NCBI RefSeq assembly: GCF_000526395.1
Contig: NZ_JAFZ01000001.1
Coordinates: forward strand, 372,001 to 436,000
Length of the DNA stretch: 64,000 bases
Reading direction: 5' to 3'
From: Aminobacterium mobile DSM 12262
GTDB lineage: Bacteria > Synergistota > Synergistia > Synergistales > Aminobacteriaceae
Numbering within the stretch: position 1 is the first letter of the stretch; each line of letters begins with the position of its first letter. The translations under genes and the position numbers were made by a program. The notes beneath the pieces are model-generated. The model was not told the origin of the DNA. It saw nothing but the letters and a program-made list of their open reading frames with translations, and ran no database searches. Below are positions 1 to 9,133 of the stretch, piece by piece.

Positions 1-71
1 TATAAAGGCGGACAAATCTAAAAAGAAATTGCATTTTACATGTTATTTCAATTTATTAATAGGGTGAAGGT

Positions 72-1535
72 TTGATTTCAATGAAGTATTTTTTGCCTCG
101 CTTAATTGAAAATCTAAAAAACAAATTTAAATCAGAATCAGCAGTCAAAAGCGTTTCCCTCTTAGCTGGAGGTACAGCTATTGGTCAGGCTATTTATGTT
201 TTTGTAACCCCTATTTTATCTAGGCTCTATTCTCCTTCAGATTTTGGGGTTTTAGCCATATATGCAGCCTTACTAAGCATTTTGGGGGCTTTTACAAGCT
301 TATCATATCATTTAGCTATACCTCTGCCTGAGGAAGATGCTTCAGCTACAAACCTACTTGTTTTAAGCTGTTTGGCACATGCAGGAGTAGTTTGCTTTCT
401 ATCTCTTGTTATCTATTTTAAGGGGGACTTTTTTTTAGCTAAATGTGGTTGGGAGGCAATAAAACCGTACCAATGGCTCCTTCCTTTAGGGGTTTTTTTT
501 ACCGGTCTATATACGATATTAACCTACTTTGCACTTCGATTTAAAGCCTATCAAACCATTGCGCAAACAAAGGTAACCCAAAAATTGTTTGGTGCGGGAA
601 CAAGTGTTTTAATGGGGGTAACAGGTTTTACACCCTCTGGTTTGTTATGGGGGCAGATTATAGGTATGACAGGCGGAATTACTTCTCTTGTTCGTATAAC
701 GAAAAAAAACTTTTCCCTAAGCGTAGTCAATAAAAAAATGTTAGCAATCGTTGCTAAAAAATATTACAATTTCCCTCTTTATCAAACGTGGGGAACCCTC
801 CTTAACGTGCTAAGTATACAAATAATGCCACTTTTGCTCGCCTCTTTTTTCTCCTCAGATGTAACTGGATGGTTTGCTATGAGCATGAGAGTTCTTCAGC
901 TGCCCGCCAGTTTTTTAGGTCAGTCTATAGGACAGGTTTATTTTCAGAAAGCAAGCGTTGCACAAAGGGAAAAACGGTTATCAGATGTAACGGTTCGTAC
1001 TCTTAAGGCTTTGGTTACTTTAGGGACATTCCCTATTTTATCTTTAGGTTTTATAGCCCCGGATCTTTTTCCTTTAATCTTAGGGGACAGTTGGAAGATA
1101 GCTGGTTACTATACTCTTTTCCTTGCTCCTTACCTATGGATGCAGTTTTTATCATCTCCTATCTCTGCTACTTTTTTGATAGTGAATAAACAAAAGTATT
1201 TAACTCTTTTTCAAGGATTCATGTTACTTATGGGTGTGGCATCTCTCTATATAGGCTATTTAGTCCAAGGTACTTATGCCCCTATTATTATTTATGGAAT
1301 AGGGAAATTTATAGTCTACTTCTTGTACCTCGTTATTATTATGAAATTGGTGGGCAAAGGCATAAGCGAATATTTAGGAGGAATAATAAAGGAGTTTTGT
1401 ATTGCTATGTTACTTATTATTCCAATAATAGTTACTCAATCTTATCGAGCACCAGCGTTTTTTAATATAGGTGCATGGATTTTTTCTAGCTTAATTTACG
1501 TGTTTTGGATTCTCAAAAGAAAGCTCTTGGTGTGA
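72..1535 (+). CDS. Wzx-type polysaccharide flippase
   Basis: A 487-residue, highly hydrophobic protein with about 12 to 14 predicted membrane spans. The N-terminal pattern (SLLAGGTAIGQAI, then LSRLYSPSDFG) is typical of the MOP superfamily Wzx/RfbX flippases, which move undecaprenyl-linked repeat units across the inner membrane. The listed start is a TTG. An ATG three codons later (position 81) lies 10 bases from a GAAGG motif and may be the true start. It is the only plus-strand gene of the glycan locus, and its stop codon abuts that of the convergent polymerase gene. Family assignment is firm; the glycan it carries is not known. Confidence 0.85.
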   Translation: MISMKYFLPRLIENLKNKFKSESAVKSVSLLAGGTAIGQAIYVFVTPILSRLYSPSDFGVLAIYAALLSILGAFTSLSYHLAIPLPEEDASATNLLVLSCLAHAGVVCFLSLVIYFKGDFFLAKCGWEAIKPYQWLLPLGVFFTGLYTILTYFALRFKAYQTIAQTKVTQKLFGAGTSVLMGVTGFTPSGLLWGQIIGMTGGITSLVRITKKNFSLSVVNKKMLAIVAKKYYNFPLYQTWGTLLNVLSIQIMPLLLASFFSSDVTGWFAMSMRVLQLPASFLGQSIGQVYFQKASVAQREKRLSDVTVRTLKALVTLGTFPILSLGFIAPDLFPLILGDSWKIAGYYTLFLAPYLWMQFLSSPISATFLIVNKQKYLTLFQGFMLLMGVASLYIGYLVQGTYAPIIIYGIGKFIVYFLYLVIIMKLVGKGISEYLGGIIKEFCIAMLLIIPIIVTQSYRAPAFFNIGAWIFSSLIYVFWILKRKLLV

Positions 1536-2843
1536 TTAAAAAATTTGATTATCAAATATCTTTTCTTTGGCTCGATTCAGATTTGCAGTTTTCGCTAACC
1601 AAAGCAAGAAAACTGCAAGGGCTAATCCGTGAGTAAGAAGTCCCGTTGTTAGATCTGAGCTCATGAAAACAGTAATAATAGGAACAGCAATGAGAGAACT
1701 TCCTACCCATAGGGGAAGTTTATTGTACGTCGTGTCATCTGTGAACTTCAAAACAAGACCAAGTAAGAATGCATAAAAAACTATCCCCCAATAGCCCATG
1801 TGGGCATATCCTGTACCAAGAAAACCAGTATTTGCCCATGCTTGAGGATTTTGCCCTATAAATGTACTTACGAGTAGAGGTGGTGCTATATCGTATGGAT
1901 AGTTTATAAATTTTTTTAAGAAACTATTAGAAAAATATACCATGGGATTGTTTTGAAAAAAAGCAAAGTACTTGAAGTTTAAGAAAGCAGGAACGAAAAG
2001 TAGCCTTCTTACATAGAGGCTTAAAGGCCAAATATTGTTAAAAAAAGAGTATATAGTAAGAGAAAACCAACTTCCTAACAAGTAAAGGGTTGGTAGAAGA
2101 AGGGATAGTCGTTTTTTTTGACTGATATATTTTATCAACACGATCACAAGAGGAAAAAATAATACTGACTTGTGGGCAGAAACAGCGAAGAAGAAAACTT
2201 GTAATATGAGAGAAATAGCTATTAGTAACTTTTTATTTTTATACAAAGACCATGTAAAAATAAACATATTGAAAACTTTGAAAACCCAATTATTGAGATA
2301 GGCGTACAAACCTTGAGCGACTACATGAGCAGATGCCCTGCGAAATTCGTATACTTTTGATAATTTTAAATTGAAGAAACGGAGACCGCCTAGCGATATA
2401 ATATGCAATGTTACGAGGAAGATAAAAAATATAGAGATACCAAACGCAATTTTATAGCCCTTGTATAATGTTTTAGGACTAACTGATGGAAAAAGAAAAT
2501 TTACACAAATTAAAATGATGAAAAAAGAAAGGATACATACTGCCATATATTCGTGGGTGGCAAACGAGAAAGCATAAATTGTGAGCATAGGAATAAGAGG
2601 GCATAATGCTAATATGTGTAAAAAAAGATCAGAGGTTTTTTTAACTTTCACGGGAACACTTATAGAAAGTAAAAATACATAAATAAATGAAATAACGTAA
2701 GCACTAAAGGATTTGGATAAAACAAATCCCATATATCCCCATAGTGGAACTATATATGAGCAGTACATAAAATCTAATGATACTTTTATAAGAAAATATA
2801 GAAGTATCATTAGGAGGCGATCTTTTTTTATAGTAAATTTCAT
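1536..2843 (-). CDS. Wzy-like O-antigen/repeat-unit polymerase (putative)
   Basis: A strongly hydrophobic protein of about 435 residues with at least ten predicted membrane segments and a larger extracytoplasmic loop around the middle to C-terminal third, the usual layout of Wzy polymerases, which are poorly conserved in sequence. An upstream in-frame ATG at 2903 would add 20 residues, but the ATG at 2843 has an AGAGGGA ribosome-binding site about 9 bases away and the upstream one has none, so the shorter form is preferred. It is convergent with the flippase and AT-rich relative to the rest of the window, as is common for wzx/wzy genes. The call rests on topology and context, not on a diagnostic motif. 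Confidence 0.65.
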   Translation of the reverse strand: MKFTIKKDRLLMILLYFLIKVSLDFMYCSYIVPLWGYMGFVLSKSFSAYVISFIYVFLLSISVPVKVKKTSDLFLHILALCPLIPMLTIYAFSFATHEYMAVCILSFFIILICVNFLFPSVSPKTLYKGYKIAFGISIFFIFLVTLHIISLGGLRFFNLKLSKVYEFRRASAHVVAQGLYAYLNNWVFKVFNMFIFTWSLYKNKKLLIAISLILQVFFFAVSAHKSVLFFPLVIVLIKYISQKKRLSLLLPTLYLLGSWFSLTIYSFFNNIWPLSLYVRRLLFVPAFLNFKYFAFFQNNPMVYFSNSFLKKFINYPYDIAPPLLVSTFIGQNPQAWANTGFLGTGYAHMGYWGIVFYAFLLGLVLKFTDDTTYNKLPLWVGSSLIAVPIITVFMSSDLTTGLLTHGLALAVFLLWLAKTANLNRAKEKIFDNQIF

Positions 2844-2880
2844 TTTATACTTTCCCTCTTTAACGTTCCCAGTTCTTTCT

Positions 2881-3110
2881 TTATTGTTTTTTATTTTCCT
2901 CATACGCCACCGCTATATTTCCCACTGTTTTAATAGGGATTGCCTTGCCATCAAATACATTAATGATAGTAATATTGGAATTAATTATGTAAATGATTTG
3001 CCAGCCTGCTGTGTTTCTGTGGTGTCGTTTGTTATTCCATTACCGATAGCAAGAGCCCTTATCATATATGCAGGAAACACTATATATTCTGTACCATTTG
3101 CCTAAATTAT
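2881..3110 (-). pseudogene. Degraded remnant, C-terminus resembling a Gfo/Idh/MocA dehydrogenase
   Basis: This gap contains no intact gene. On the minus strand, one frame ending at the TAA at 2881-2883 reads INVFDGKAIPI and then AVAYEENKKQ. This resembles the end of the intact Gfo/Idh protein encoded at 4857-5855 (DVFDGKVEP, then EIIEAAYENR). At the DNA level short blocks are shared in the same order (CTCATACGCC, TTGCCATCAAA, GATAGTAAT). A second minus-strand frame, from about 3105 to 3000, also reads as protein-like (NGTEYIVFPAYMIRALAIG) before a stop. I infer a decayed gene. The remaining bases up to 3281 show nothing recognisable. Confidence 0.35.
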
Positions 3111-3281
3111 CACGATTAAGTAAACATAATCGAATAAGTCATAACGGAGCATGTATCTTATCTGCCAGCAACAGAAATTTTTTTACGAGCGATGTAGTGA
3201 CTCGTCAAAAGCTCTATTTCACTTCACTTTATGTCTATCTCAAATAAGGTACACATAAAAATTTTATTAAAAGCAATAAAA

Positions 3282-4688
3282 TTAGTCGTTTTTCCTAAAC
3301 CCAGGCACTAATGTACTCAAAGTTACTACGGGTTGATCATAGTTGGCAGAAACGCTTTTTAAGCTTCGTATAGGCATTACCGTATTGAGAGCAACGTTTT
3401 TATTTCCGTTATCGCTATATATATCGATACGTATAGCAGATGCGAGTATGGGATTGCTGAAAGAAAGAAAAATATCTTTTTGGATGTTCTTTTCTGTGCT
3501 CCATATTTTTACCCATTTGTCATTTTGAAAAAGTGAAACCGATAGAGACAGGGGAGCAGCTTTTTGAAAATGTGCACCTATAAATACCCCTTCAAGAGCT
3601 TCCTCGGATGCCATATGAACCTCGTAGTATGTGGGGAATTTATTATGAGACCAATAACGGTTGCCAAACCACCCGGCTGCTTCATCCGGTCCATGTGTAT
3701 TGGGATTAGTAGAACCTTTAGCGTTTCTTATATCCTTTACCTCTTCGTATTTTTTAAATAAAATTGCTGCATGTAAAAATTCAGGCTTCTTTGTAATCTC
3801 AAATAATTTTTCGAGCTGCCAAACATGTAGAGCATTATAGCCATTTCTGGGAGCAATGATTGGCTGATCCCCATCTTTAACTTTGAGAGAGTAAAAAGAA
3901 GAAAACCCTGCATCGAAATCGTGTAGATGGTTACGAACAGTAGCTATTCCACGAGTTACAACATCGTATACTTTTTTATCAGAAGTTAGATTCGCAATGT
4001 CAATTAAGCCGAGTAGACCCGTTATATGCCCATTTAAAATGCAAAATTCTTTGCAATCAGGACTCGCTACTTCTTGTATCCATAAACCCATTTCACCGCT
4101 AGTGACCACGCCACCAGAGGACATAGGATGAAAATAAACTTCTATTGCCTTTTTAGCAACATTTTCAAAATCCTGGTTACCAGTGATTTCATAGGCTCTA
4201 AGAAGAACGCCAGCAATCAGAGATTGTCCAATCCCCGAAATCCAACCAGGTTTGGCTCCAAAATATGTATTTTCAAAAGGATATATCCAATAGGCCATCC
4301 CTTTTCGCTCTTCTTTGTACGAAGAAAGCAGAAATTTTGCTTGCAGAAGAAAATCATTTTTTAGATTATCATCTGTACAATTAGTCTTGTACCAGTCGTT
4401 ATATAGTGCATGCGCATACCTAGCTATAAAAAAGGGGTTGTGCCACTTTCCCAGCGAATTGTAGGCTTTCCCATAATCAAATACCAGTATTCTGTTTTTG
4501 TCTAAAGAGCGTCTTCCGGAGTTTGCATATTCTGTTGCTGAAGATGTTATACCGTATTTAAATGGCGCTAAATTGGCACTTTCAGAACGCCCCGCACAAA
4601 ATAAAGAAATGATAGTTATCATGATTAGACTTATTAATTTAAAGGTAAATGTGGGAAAGTTAATGTTGTTTATCGTTTTTTTTAACAT
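3282..4688 (-). CDS. Secreted D-glucuronyl C5-epimerase-like protein
   Basis: About 468 residues, with an N-terminal hydrophobic signal segment (FKLISLIMITIISLF, then AGRSESA) that predicts export. The C-terminal two thirds resemble the D-glucuronyl C5-epimerase C-terminal domain, an alpha/alpha-barrel fold: AYWIYPFENTYFG, GWISGIGQSLIAG, NGHITGLLGLIDIA and FYSLK. Members epimerise D-glucuronate to L-iduronate in polysaccharides, so a uronic acid of the local glycan is a reasonable substrate, but this is inference. A TTG two codons upstream (4694) is an alternative start; an AGGGGTGA motif precedes both. It is the last gene at this end of the minus-strand run, after a 168-base gap. Confidence 0.7.
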   Translation of the reverse strand: MLKKTINNINFPTFTFKLISLIMITIISLFCAGRSESANLAPFKYGITSSATEYANSGRRSLDKNRILVFDYGKAYNSLGKWHNPFFIARYAHALYNDWYKTNCTDDNLKNDFLLQAKFLLSSYKEERKGMAYWIYPFENTYFGAKPGWISGIGQSLIAGVLLRAYEITGNQDFENVAKKAIEVYFHPMSSGGVVTSGEMGLWIQEVASPDCKEFCILNGHITGLLGLIDIANLTSDKKVYDVVTRGIATVRNHLHDFDAGFSSFYSLKVKDGDQPIIAPRNGYNALHVWQLEKLFEITKKPEFLHAAILFKKYEEVKDIRNAKGSTNPNTHGPDEAAGWFGNRYWSHNKFPTYYEVHMASEEALEGVFIGAHFQKAAPLSLSVSLFQNDKWVKIWSTEKNIQKDIFLSFSNPILASAIRIDIYSDNGNKNVALNTVMPIRSLKSVSANYDQPVVTLSTLVPGFRKND

Positions 4689-4856
4689 GCTCAAAGGTCA
4701 CCCCTGTGATTATGTTTTATGTAAAGTTTTATAATTTTTTGGCACCTCTTTTTGTTGCTTTACTGGGGTAATTTTCATAAACACACTTGTGACGCGTATA
4801 TATCTTAAATTTTTCTGTTAAGCTCTAAAGCTATTTTTTGTCAAGAACTCCTTTTA

Positions 4857-5855
4857 TTATCGATTCTCATACGCCGCTTCAATAATCTCCACAGTCTTTC
4901 GTGCCTCTCGTCCGGTCACTAATGGTTCTACTTTGCCATCAAAAACATCAACAACGTGGCGATAGTAATCGAGATGTCCGAAGCCGTAAACACTTTTAGG
5001 GTTCGTGTCAGCTTCGCAAATGGCTTTGTCCATTGGGCTGTTATCGGCAAACTGCCATGTTTCTACCTTATTCATGGCGACACCGCCAATGCGTACCGTT
5101 CCCTTTTCGCCCAGTATAGTAAGGCTCCCTTCGAGGTTTTTGGGGTAGGTGAGGGTAGTAACGTTAATAGAGCCGAGAGCGCCGCTTCTGAATTTAAGGT
5201 TAACTACAATAGTATCTTCTGCTTCAATACGTCGTGCAAGTGTAGAGCTGAAGGCACTAACGTCTTCTACAGCTCCTCCCATCCACTGAACCATATCTAC
5301 ATAATGAGCGGCTTGATTTGAAAGGCATCCACCATCGAATTCCCATGTCCCTCGCCATTTAGCTTGGTCATAGTATTCTTGGGGGCGGGTCCAAAATACA
5401 TTAGATGAGATCATGTAAAGCTGACCAAACCGACCAGCTTCAAGGGCTTTTCGTAGAAGCTGAATGGTTTTATTGAATCGATTTTGTTTTATGACAAGAT
5501 AGAGTACCTGTGCAGCGTCACAAGCGTCTATTGCGGCATCTACTGATTCAAGAGATGTTCCAGCTGGTTTTTCACTGATGGAATGTTTACCAGCCTGAGC
5601 TGCCATTATAACGTGGTCTGGGTGAAGCCCAGATGGAGTGCAGATGGAAACCGCATCAAATTTACCATCATTAAGCATGTGTGAATAGTTATAATAGGGT
5701 GTACACCCTATCTGGGAAGCTACAGAATCAGCCTTTTCTTGAACAATATCACAGCAAGCGACGAACTCCGCTTTCCCTTCTTCTTTTAATGTCGATAAAG
5801 CCTCTATGTGGTTTTTACTGATTCGGCCACAGCCGAGCAAGGCAAACTTATACAT
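4857..5855 (-). CDS. Gfo/Idh/MocA nucleotide-sugar dehydrogenase (WbpB/WlbA-like)
   Basis: 332 residues. The Rossmann motif GCGRIS is at residues 8-13, the EKPAGT motif of the family at 95-100, and the conserved GGCLSNQAAHYVD stretch with the active-site histidine near 184. WbpB/WlbA enzymes oxidise C3 of UDP-N-acetylglucosaminuronic acid, the step after the 6-dehydrogenase encoded immediately upstream (5872-7191, 16-base gap). The neighbourhood (6-dehydrogenase, hexapeptide acyltransferase, 2-epimerase) supports a UDP-diacetamido-uronic acid pathway. The substrate assignment is from context; the family is certain. Confidence 0.8.
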   Translation of the reverse strand: MYKFALLGCGRISKNHIEALSTLKEEGKAEFVACCDIVQEKADSVASQIGCTPYYNYSHMLNDGKFDAVSICTPSGLHPDHVIMAAQAGKHSISEKPAGTSLESVDAAIDACDAAQVLYLVIKQNRFNKTIQLLRKALEAGRFGQLYMISSNVFWTRPQEYYDQAKWRGTWEFDGGCLSNQAAHYVDMVQWMGGAVEDVSAFSSTLARRIEAEDTIVVNLKFRSGALGSINVTTLTYPKNLEGSLTILGEKGTVRIGGVAMNKVETWQFADNSPMDKAICEADTNPKSVYGFGHLDYYRHVVDVFDGKVEPLVTGREARKTVEIIEAAYENR

Positions 5856-5871
5856 GACGGATAACTCCTTT

Positions 5872-7191
5872 TTATAGAATATGTAACGTATTCAAGGTTT
5901 CTGGTTTTATGTTAAGAATCTGACTCAAAATATTCTTGGTATCGAATATCAATTGAGCGTTTTCAGCAATAAGCCGATAGTCAACATTTTCTTTATGAGC
6001 GGTTGTAATGATTACAGCATCCGCTTTTTGTACAACGTCCTTTGTAAGTGGTGTAGAAAGTATCTTTTTACCCTTCCACGCCACAGAAGGGCAACAAGGG
6101 TCGAAATATGTAACAATGGCTCCCTTTTGTTCAAGAAGCTTCCATATTTTTAAGGCTGGAGACTCTCGCAGATCATCAATATCTCCCTTGTAGGCCACGC
6201 CGCAAAGAAGAATGGAACTCTTTTTAAGGGGTTTTGCTTGTTCGTTAAGAAGATTCATAAGCCGCTCAACTACATGTTCTGGCATGGAGTCGTTAATTTC
6301 TCCGGCTAATTCAATAAGCCTAGTATGGTAATCATAGGCTCTGGCTTTATACGTGAGGTAGAAAGGATCTATGGGAATACAATGTCCGCCAACACCGGGG
6401 CCAGGGTAGAAAGGCACAAAACCAAAGGGTTTTGTGGCAGCTGCATTAATAACTTCCCACACATTAATACCCATCCTGTTGCAGACAAGGGCCATTTCGT
6501 TGGCGAGAGCACAGTTAACGATACGGAAAGTATTTTCAAGAATTTTCGTCATTTCTGCTTCTTTAGGGGAAGAAACGGCACAGACAGGGGCATTAAGCAC
6601 AGCTTCGTACAAAGCTTTTGCATGCTCTGTACATAAGGGAGTACATCCGCCAACAACTTTAGGAGTGTTTTTAGTTTTATAAATATGATTCCCAGGGTCT
6701 ACGCGTTCTGGAGAAAAAGCGAGGTAGAAATCTTTGCCAACTTTTAACCCTTTCTCTTCAAAAAGAGGCAAGAGGACTTCTTCTGTAGTACCTGGATAGG
6801 TAGTAGATTCCAAAACAATGAGCATTTCTTTATGTATATGGTCTGCTACAGATTGTGCAGAACTTACCACATATGAAAGGTCTGGTTGCTTGAACACATC
6901 TAAAGGAGTAGGAACGCAAATAGCGATAACGTCACATGTACCAATTTCTGCAAAGTCACTAGTAGCTTTCAGGTGACCTGAAGCGACTAACTCTTTAAGT
7001 TCTTGGGGGATAATGTCACCTATGTAGTTCTCTCCTTTGTTTACTTTCTCGACCTTCTCTGATTGAATATCGAAACCAGTGACGTGAAAACCGGCTTTTG
7101 CTTTTTCTACGGCTAATGGAAGGCCAACATAACCAAGGCCAATAACACCAACGGATGCTGTTTTTGATTGAATTTTTTGCAGTAACGTCAT
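5872..7191 (-). CDS. wbpA: UDP-N-acetyl-D-glucosamine 6-dehydrogenase (WbpA-type)
   Basis: 439 residues of the UDP-glucose/GDP-mannose dehydrogenase superfamily. The NAD-binding motif GLGYVGLPLA is near residues 18-27, the VPTPL and STTYPGTTEE motifs follow, and the catalytic cysteine lies in PGPGVGGHCIPIDP (about Cys271). The last motif and overall length match WbpA-type enzymes that oxidise UDP-GlcNAc to UDP-GlcNAcA. A UDP-ManNAc dehydrogenase (WecC-like) is the main alternative, but the adjacent WbpB-like gene favours WbpA. The start has a GGAGTG site 5 bases upstream. Confidence 0.82.
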   Translation of the reverse strand: MTLLQKIQSKTASVGVIGLGYVGLPLAVEKAKAGFHVTGFDIQSEKVEKVNKGENYIGDIIPQELKELVASGHLKATSDFAEIGTCDVIAICVPTPLDVFKQPDLSYVVSSAQSVADHIHKEMLIVLESTTYPGTTEEVLLPLFEEKGLKVGKDFYLAFSPERVDPGNHIYKTKNTPKVVGGCTPLCTEHAKALYEAVLNAPVCAVSSPKEAEMTKILENTFRIVNCALANEMALVCNRMGINVWEVINAAATKPFGFVPFYPGPGVGGHCIPIDPFYLTYKARAYDYHTRLIELAGEINDSMPEHVVERLMNLLNEQAKPLKKSSILLCGVAYKGDIDDLRESPALKIWKLLEQKGAIVTYFDPCCPSVAWKGKKILSTPLTKDVVQKADAVIITTAHKENVDYRLIAENAQLIFDTKNILSQILNIKPETLNTLHIL

Positions 7192-7223
7192 TTTAACACT
7201 CCTGTATACAAGACAAAGTTTGT

Positions 7224-7997
7224 CTATTTATCAAAAAAGATTTGGTTTTCTATAAGTTGTTCTTCTGGAACGTTTCGTAAGTAGCGAGCAGGCGTTCCGG
7301 CAACGATAACTCGAGGCGGAACGTTTTTAGTAACAATGGCTCCAGCTGCTATTAAAGCATCTTCTCCTATTTCTACGCCGGGTAACAGTGTAGCATTAGC
7401 TCCTATTCTTGCCCCACGGCGAAGTATAGGACCTCCAAAATGCTTTTTTCGTACTTCTGTTCGTCCAAGAAAATTATCATTTGTAAAGGTTACTTCTGGG
7501 GCAACGAAACAATAATCTTCTATAGTTGACATAGCGGTTATATATGCTTCTGTTTCTATCTTGCATTTTCGGCCAATAGTTACTTTGTTTTCGACAGTTA
7601 CACCTCGACCGATAATAGTCAGTTCCCCTATTTCTACGTCTTCTCGAATAGAAGCCATATCGCCAATAAAAACTTGATCGCGAAGAAGAGCTCCTCTATA
7701 AATAATACACCCAGCTCCAACAGTAACGGCTTGACCTAAAATGAGGGGGGGTAATTCTCGCTCTTCACCTGTTGTAGCAGAAAGAGAAGCTTTTGCCGGT
7801 TTTTTGCCTAAAACGACGTTATCCATTATCTTACAGAAGCTCCCAATACGAACACCTGAATGGATAATGACATTGTGCCCAATTTCGACATCGTTACCTA
7901 TAATTACATCTGATTCTATAATCACATTGTAGCCCAATTTTATATTTGCCCCTATTTGAACTTGAGGGGATATAAGTTTTGCTTTTCCATCATTCAT
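7224..7997 (-). CDS. Left-handed beta-helix acyltransferase (hexapeptide repeat)
   Basis: 257 residues made almost entirely of isoleucine-rich hexapeptide repeats (IGANIKLGYNVIIES, VEIGHNVIIHSG and similar) ending with the DALIAAGAIVTKNVPP and AGTPARYLR motifs of the acetyltransferase fold. Enzymes of this type N-acetylate aminosugar nucleotides. Given the adjacent WbpA and WbpB genes, a WbpD-like role (acetylation of a 3-amino sugar) is the best guess. It is longer than classical WbpD (about 190 residues), so another acyl acceptor remains possible. It is 4 bases from the upstream glycosyltransferase gene, which implies co-translation. Confidence 0.7.
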   Translation of the reverse strand: MNDGKAKLISPQVQIGANIKLGYNVIIESDVIIGNDVEIGHNVIIHSGVRIGSFCKIMDNVVLGKKPAKASLSATTGEERELPPLILGQAVTVGAGCIIYRGALLRDQVFIGDMASIREDVEIGELTIIGRGVTVENKVTIGRKCKIETEAYITAMSTIEDYCFVAPEVTFTNDNFLGRTEVRKKHFGGPILRRGARIGANATLLPGVEIGEDALIAAGAIVTKNVPPRVIVAGTPARYLRNVPEEQLIENQIFFDK

Positions 7998-8000
7998 GTT

Positions 8001-9122
8001 TTACGCTCCTTCTTCGAGCAGTTTCTTGTAAAAAGTTAAAAGTTTTTTCTTTTCCCTCTCCCAATTATAAGTGTTCTGAACAGCTTTTAAACCATCTTGC
8101 CCCATTTTTTCTGCCTCGTTTGGGTGTTCTAAAATCCATTTCATTGCCTCGGCAATTTCTTTGGGGCATAGGGGATTTACAAGTAACCCACATTGAGCGT
8201 CTTCAATGATCTGACGCCATAAAGGAAAGTCTGAAGCTATTACAGGAATTCCTGCTGACATGTATTCAAATAATTTGTTGGGTTGAGATGAAATATGGTT
8301 AGGAGCAGGGAGAAATAAAACAAGCCCGGCTTTTGTTTCCCCTAGTATTTGTGCAACTTTTTCCCTATCGACAAAACCTTCATATTGAACTTTTTCCCAC
8401 CCTTTATACGATTTAACTTCCTCATATAGATTTTCAGGGCTAAATTCCCCTCCAAGGATGAGCGTTATTTGAGGATCCTCTATATATTTCAATGCTTTTA
8501 TCATTTCGTTGATGCCACGAATGGCAGTTATTCCGCCAATATAAGCAAAAGAAGGGGAACGATTTGCATAATTTTTAGCTTCTATTAAGGCCAATTCCCC
8601 AAGTATGGGAAAGTTCTGAACTAATATAGTTTTATGAGGAGGAAAACGTTTTTGTATTAATGGAGTTACTGTTATGATCCCATCGAAAAATTTAGCTCCA
8701 ATCCATTCTACAAGTTCAGCTATAGATGCAATAATCTTGCGACTCCAACTTGGCAACCATTCTTTAGTTAGTATTTGACGTGGAAGATCTTCATGCACGT
8801 CATATATGACCTTTTTCCCCATAAACTTAAGTACAAGTCCCATAAAAACAAGTTCTGGATCATGAAAATGATAAAGGGAAGCTTTTAGTTTGAGAGCTTC
8901 TTTTAGGGCGTGCCATTGACCACGTATCAAACGGAGAAAACGGCTGTATTCTTTAGGGATAAATTTTATATTCACAGGAACGTCTGTTAAAGACATTGGA
9001 GTTTCTGGAGCTATTAAAAATACTTCATAGCCTGCTTTGCTCAATGAGTGGCATTCTTTTATAAAAATTCGAGTGTCATTTGCAGGATGTACAGTTGTAA
9101 TGTGGCATATTCTTTTTCCCAT
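8001..9122 (-). CDS. Glycosyltransferase, GT4-like
   Basis: 373 residues with the GT-B fold of group 1 glycosyltransferases. The N-terminal domain includes HDPELVFMG and a conserved DVHEDLPRQ segment. The C-terminal nucleotide-binding domain contains PNKLFEYMSAGIPVIASD, the EX7E-type motif region, followed by GLLVNP. It probably transfers one sugar during assembly of the lipid-linked repeat unit at the cytoplasmic face of the inner membrane. Donor and acceptor cannot be told from sequence. It lies between the acyltransferase and the 2-epimerase genes, with 11 bases to the latter. Confidence 0.8.
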   Translation of the reverse strand: MGKRICHITTVHPANDTRIFIKECHSLSKAGYEVFLIAPETPMSLTDVPVNIKFIPKEYSRFLRLIRGQWHALKEALKLKASLYHFHDPELVFMGLVLKFMGKKVIYDVHEDLPRQILTKEWLPSWSRKIIASIAELVEWIGAKFFDGIITVTPLIQKRFPPHKTILVQNFPILGELALIEAKNYANRSPSFAYIGGITAIRGINEMIKALKYIEDPQITLILGGEFSPENLYEEVKSYKGWEKVQYEGFVDREKVAQILGETKAGLVLFLPAPNHISSQPNKLFEYMSAGIPVIASDFPLWRQIIEDAQCGLLVNPLCPKEIAEAMKWILEHPNEAEKMGQDGLKAVQNTYNWEREKKKLLTFYKKLLEEGA

Positions 9123-9133
9123 TAATTACGACC

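Noticed and set aside
2713-3105. Plus-strand open frame of 130 codons
   Set aside because: It overlaps the polymerase gene antisense and has no ribosome-binding site. The coding signal there is on the minus strand.
4816-4844. Promoter for the C5-epimerase gene based on a perfect TTGACA on the minus strand (4844-4839)
   Set aside because: No acceptable -10 lies at 16-18 bases, so it is not reported as a feature.
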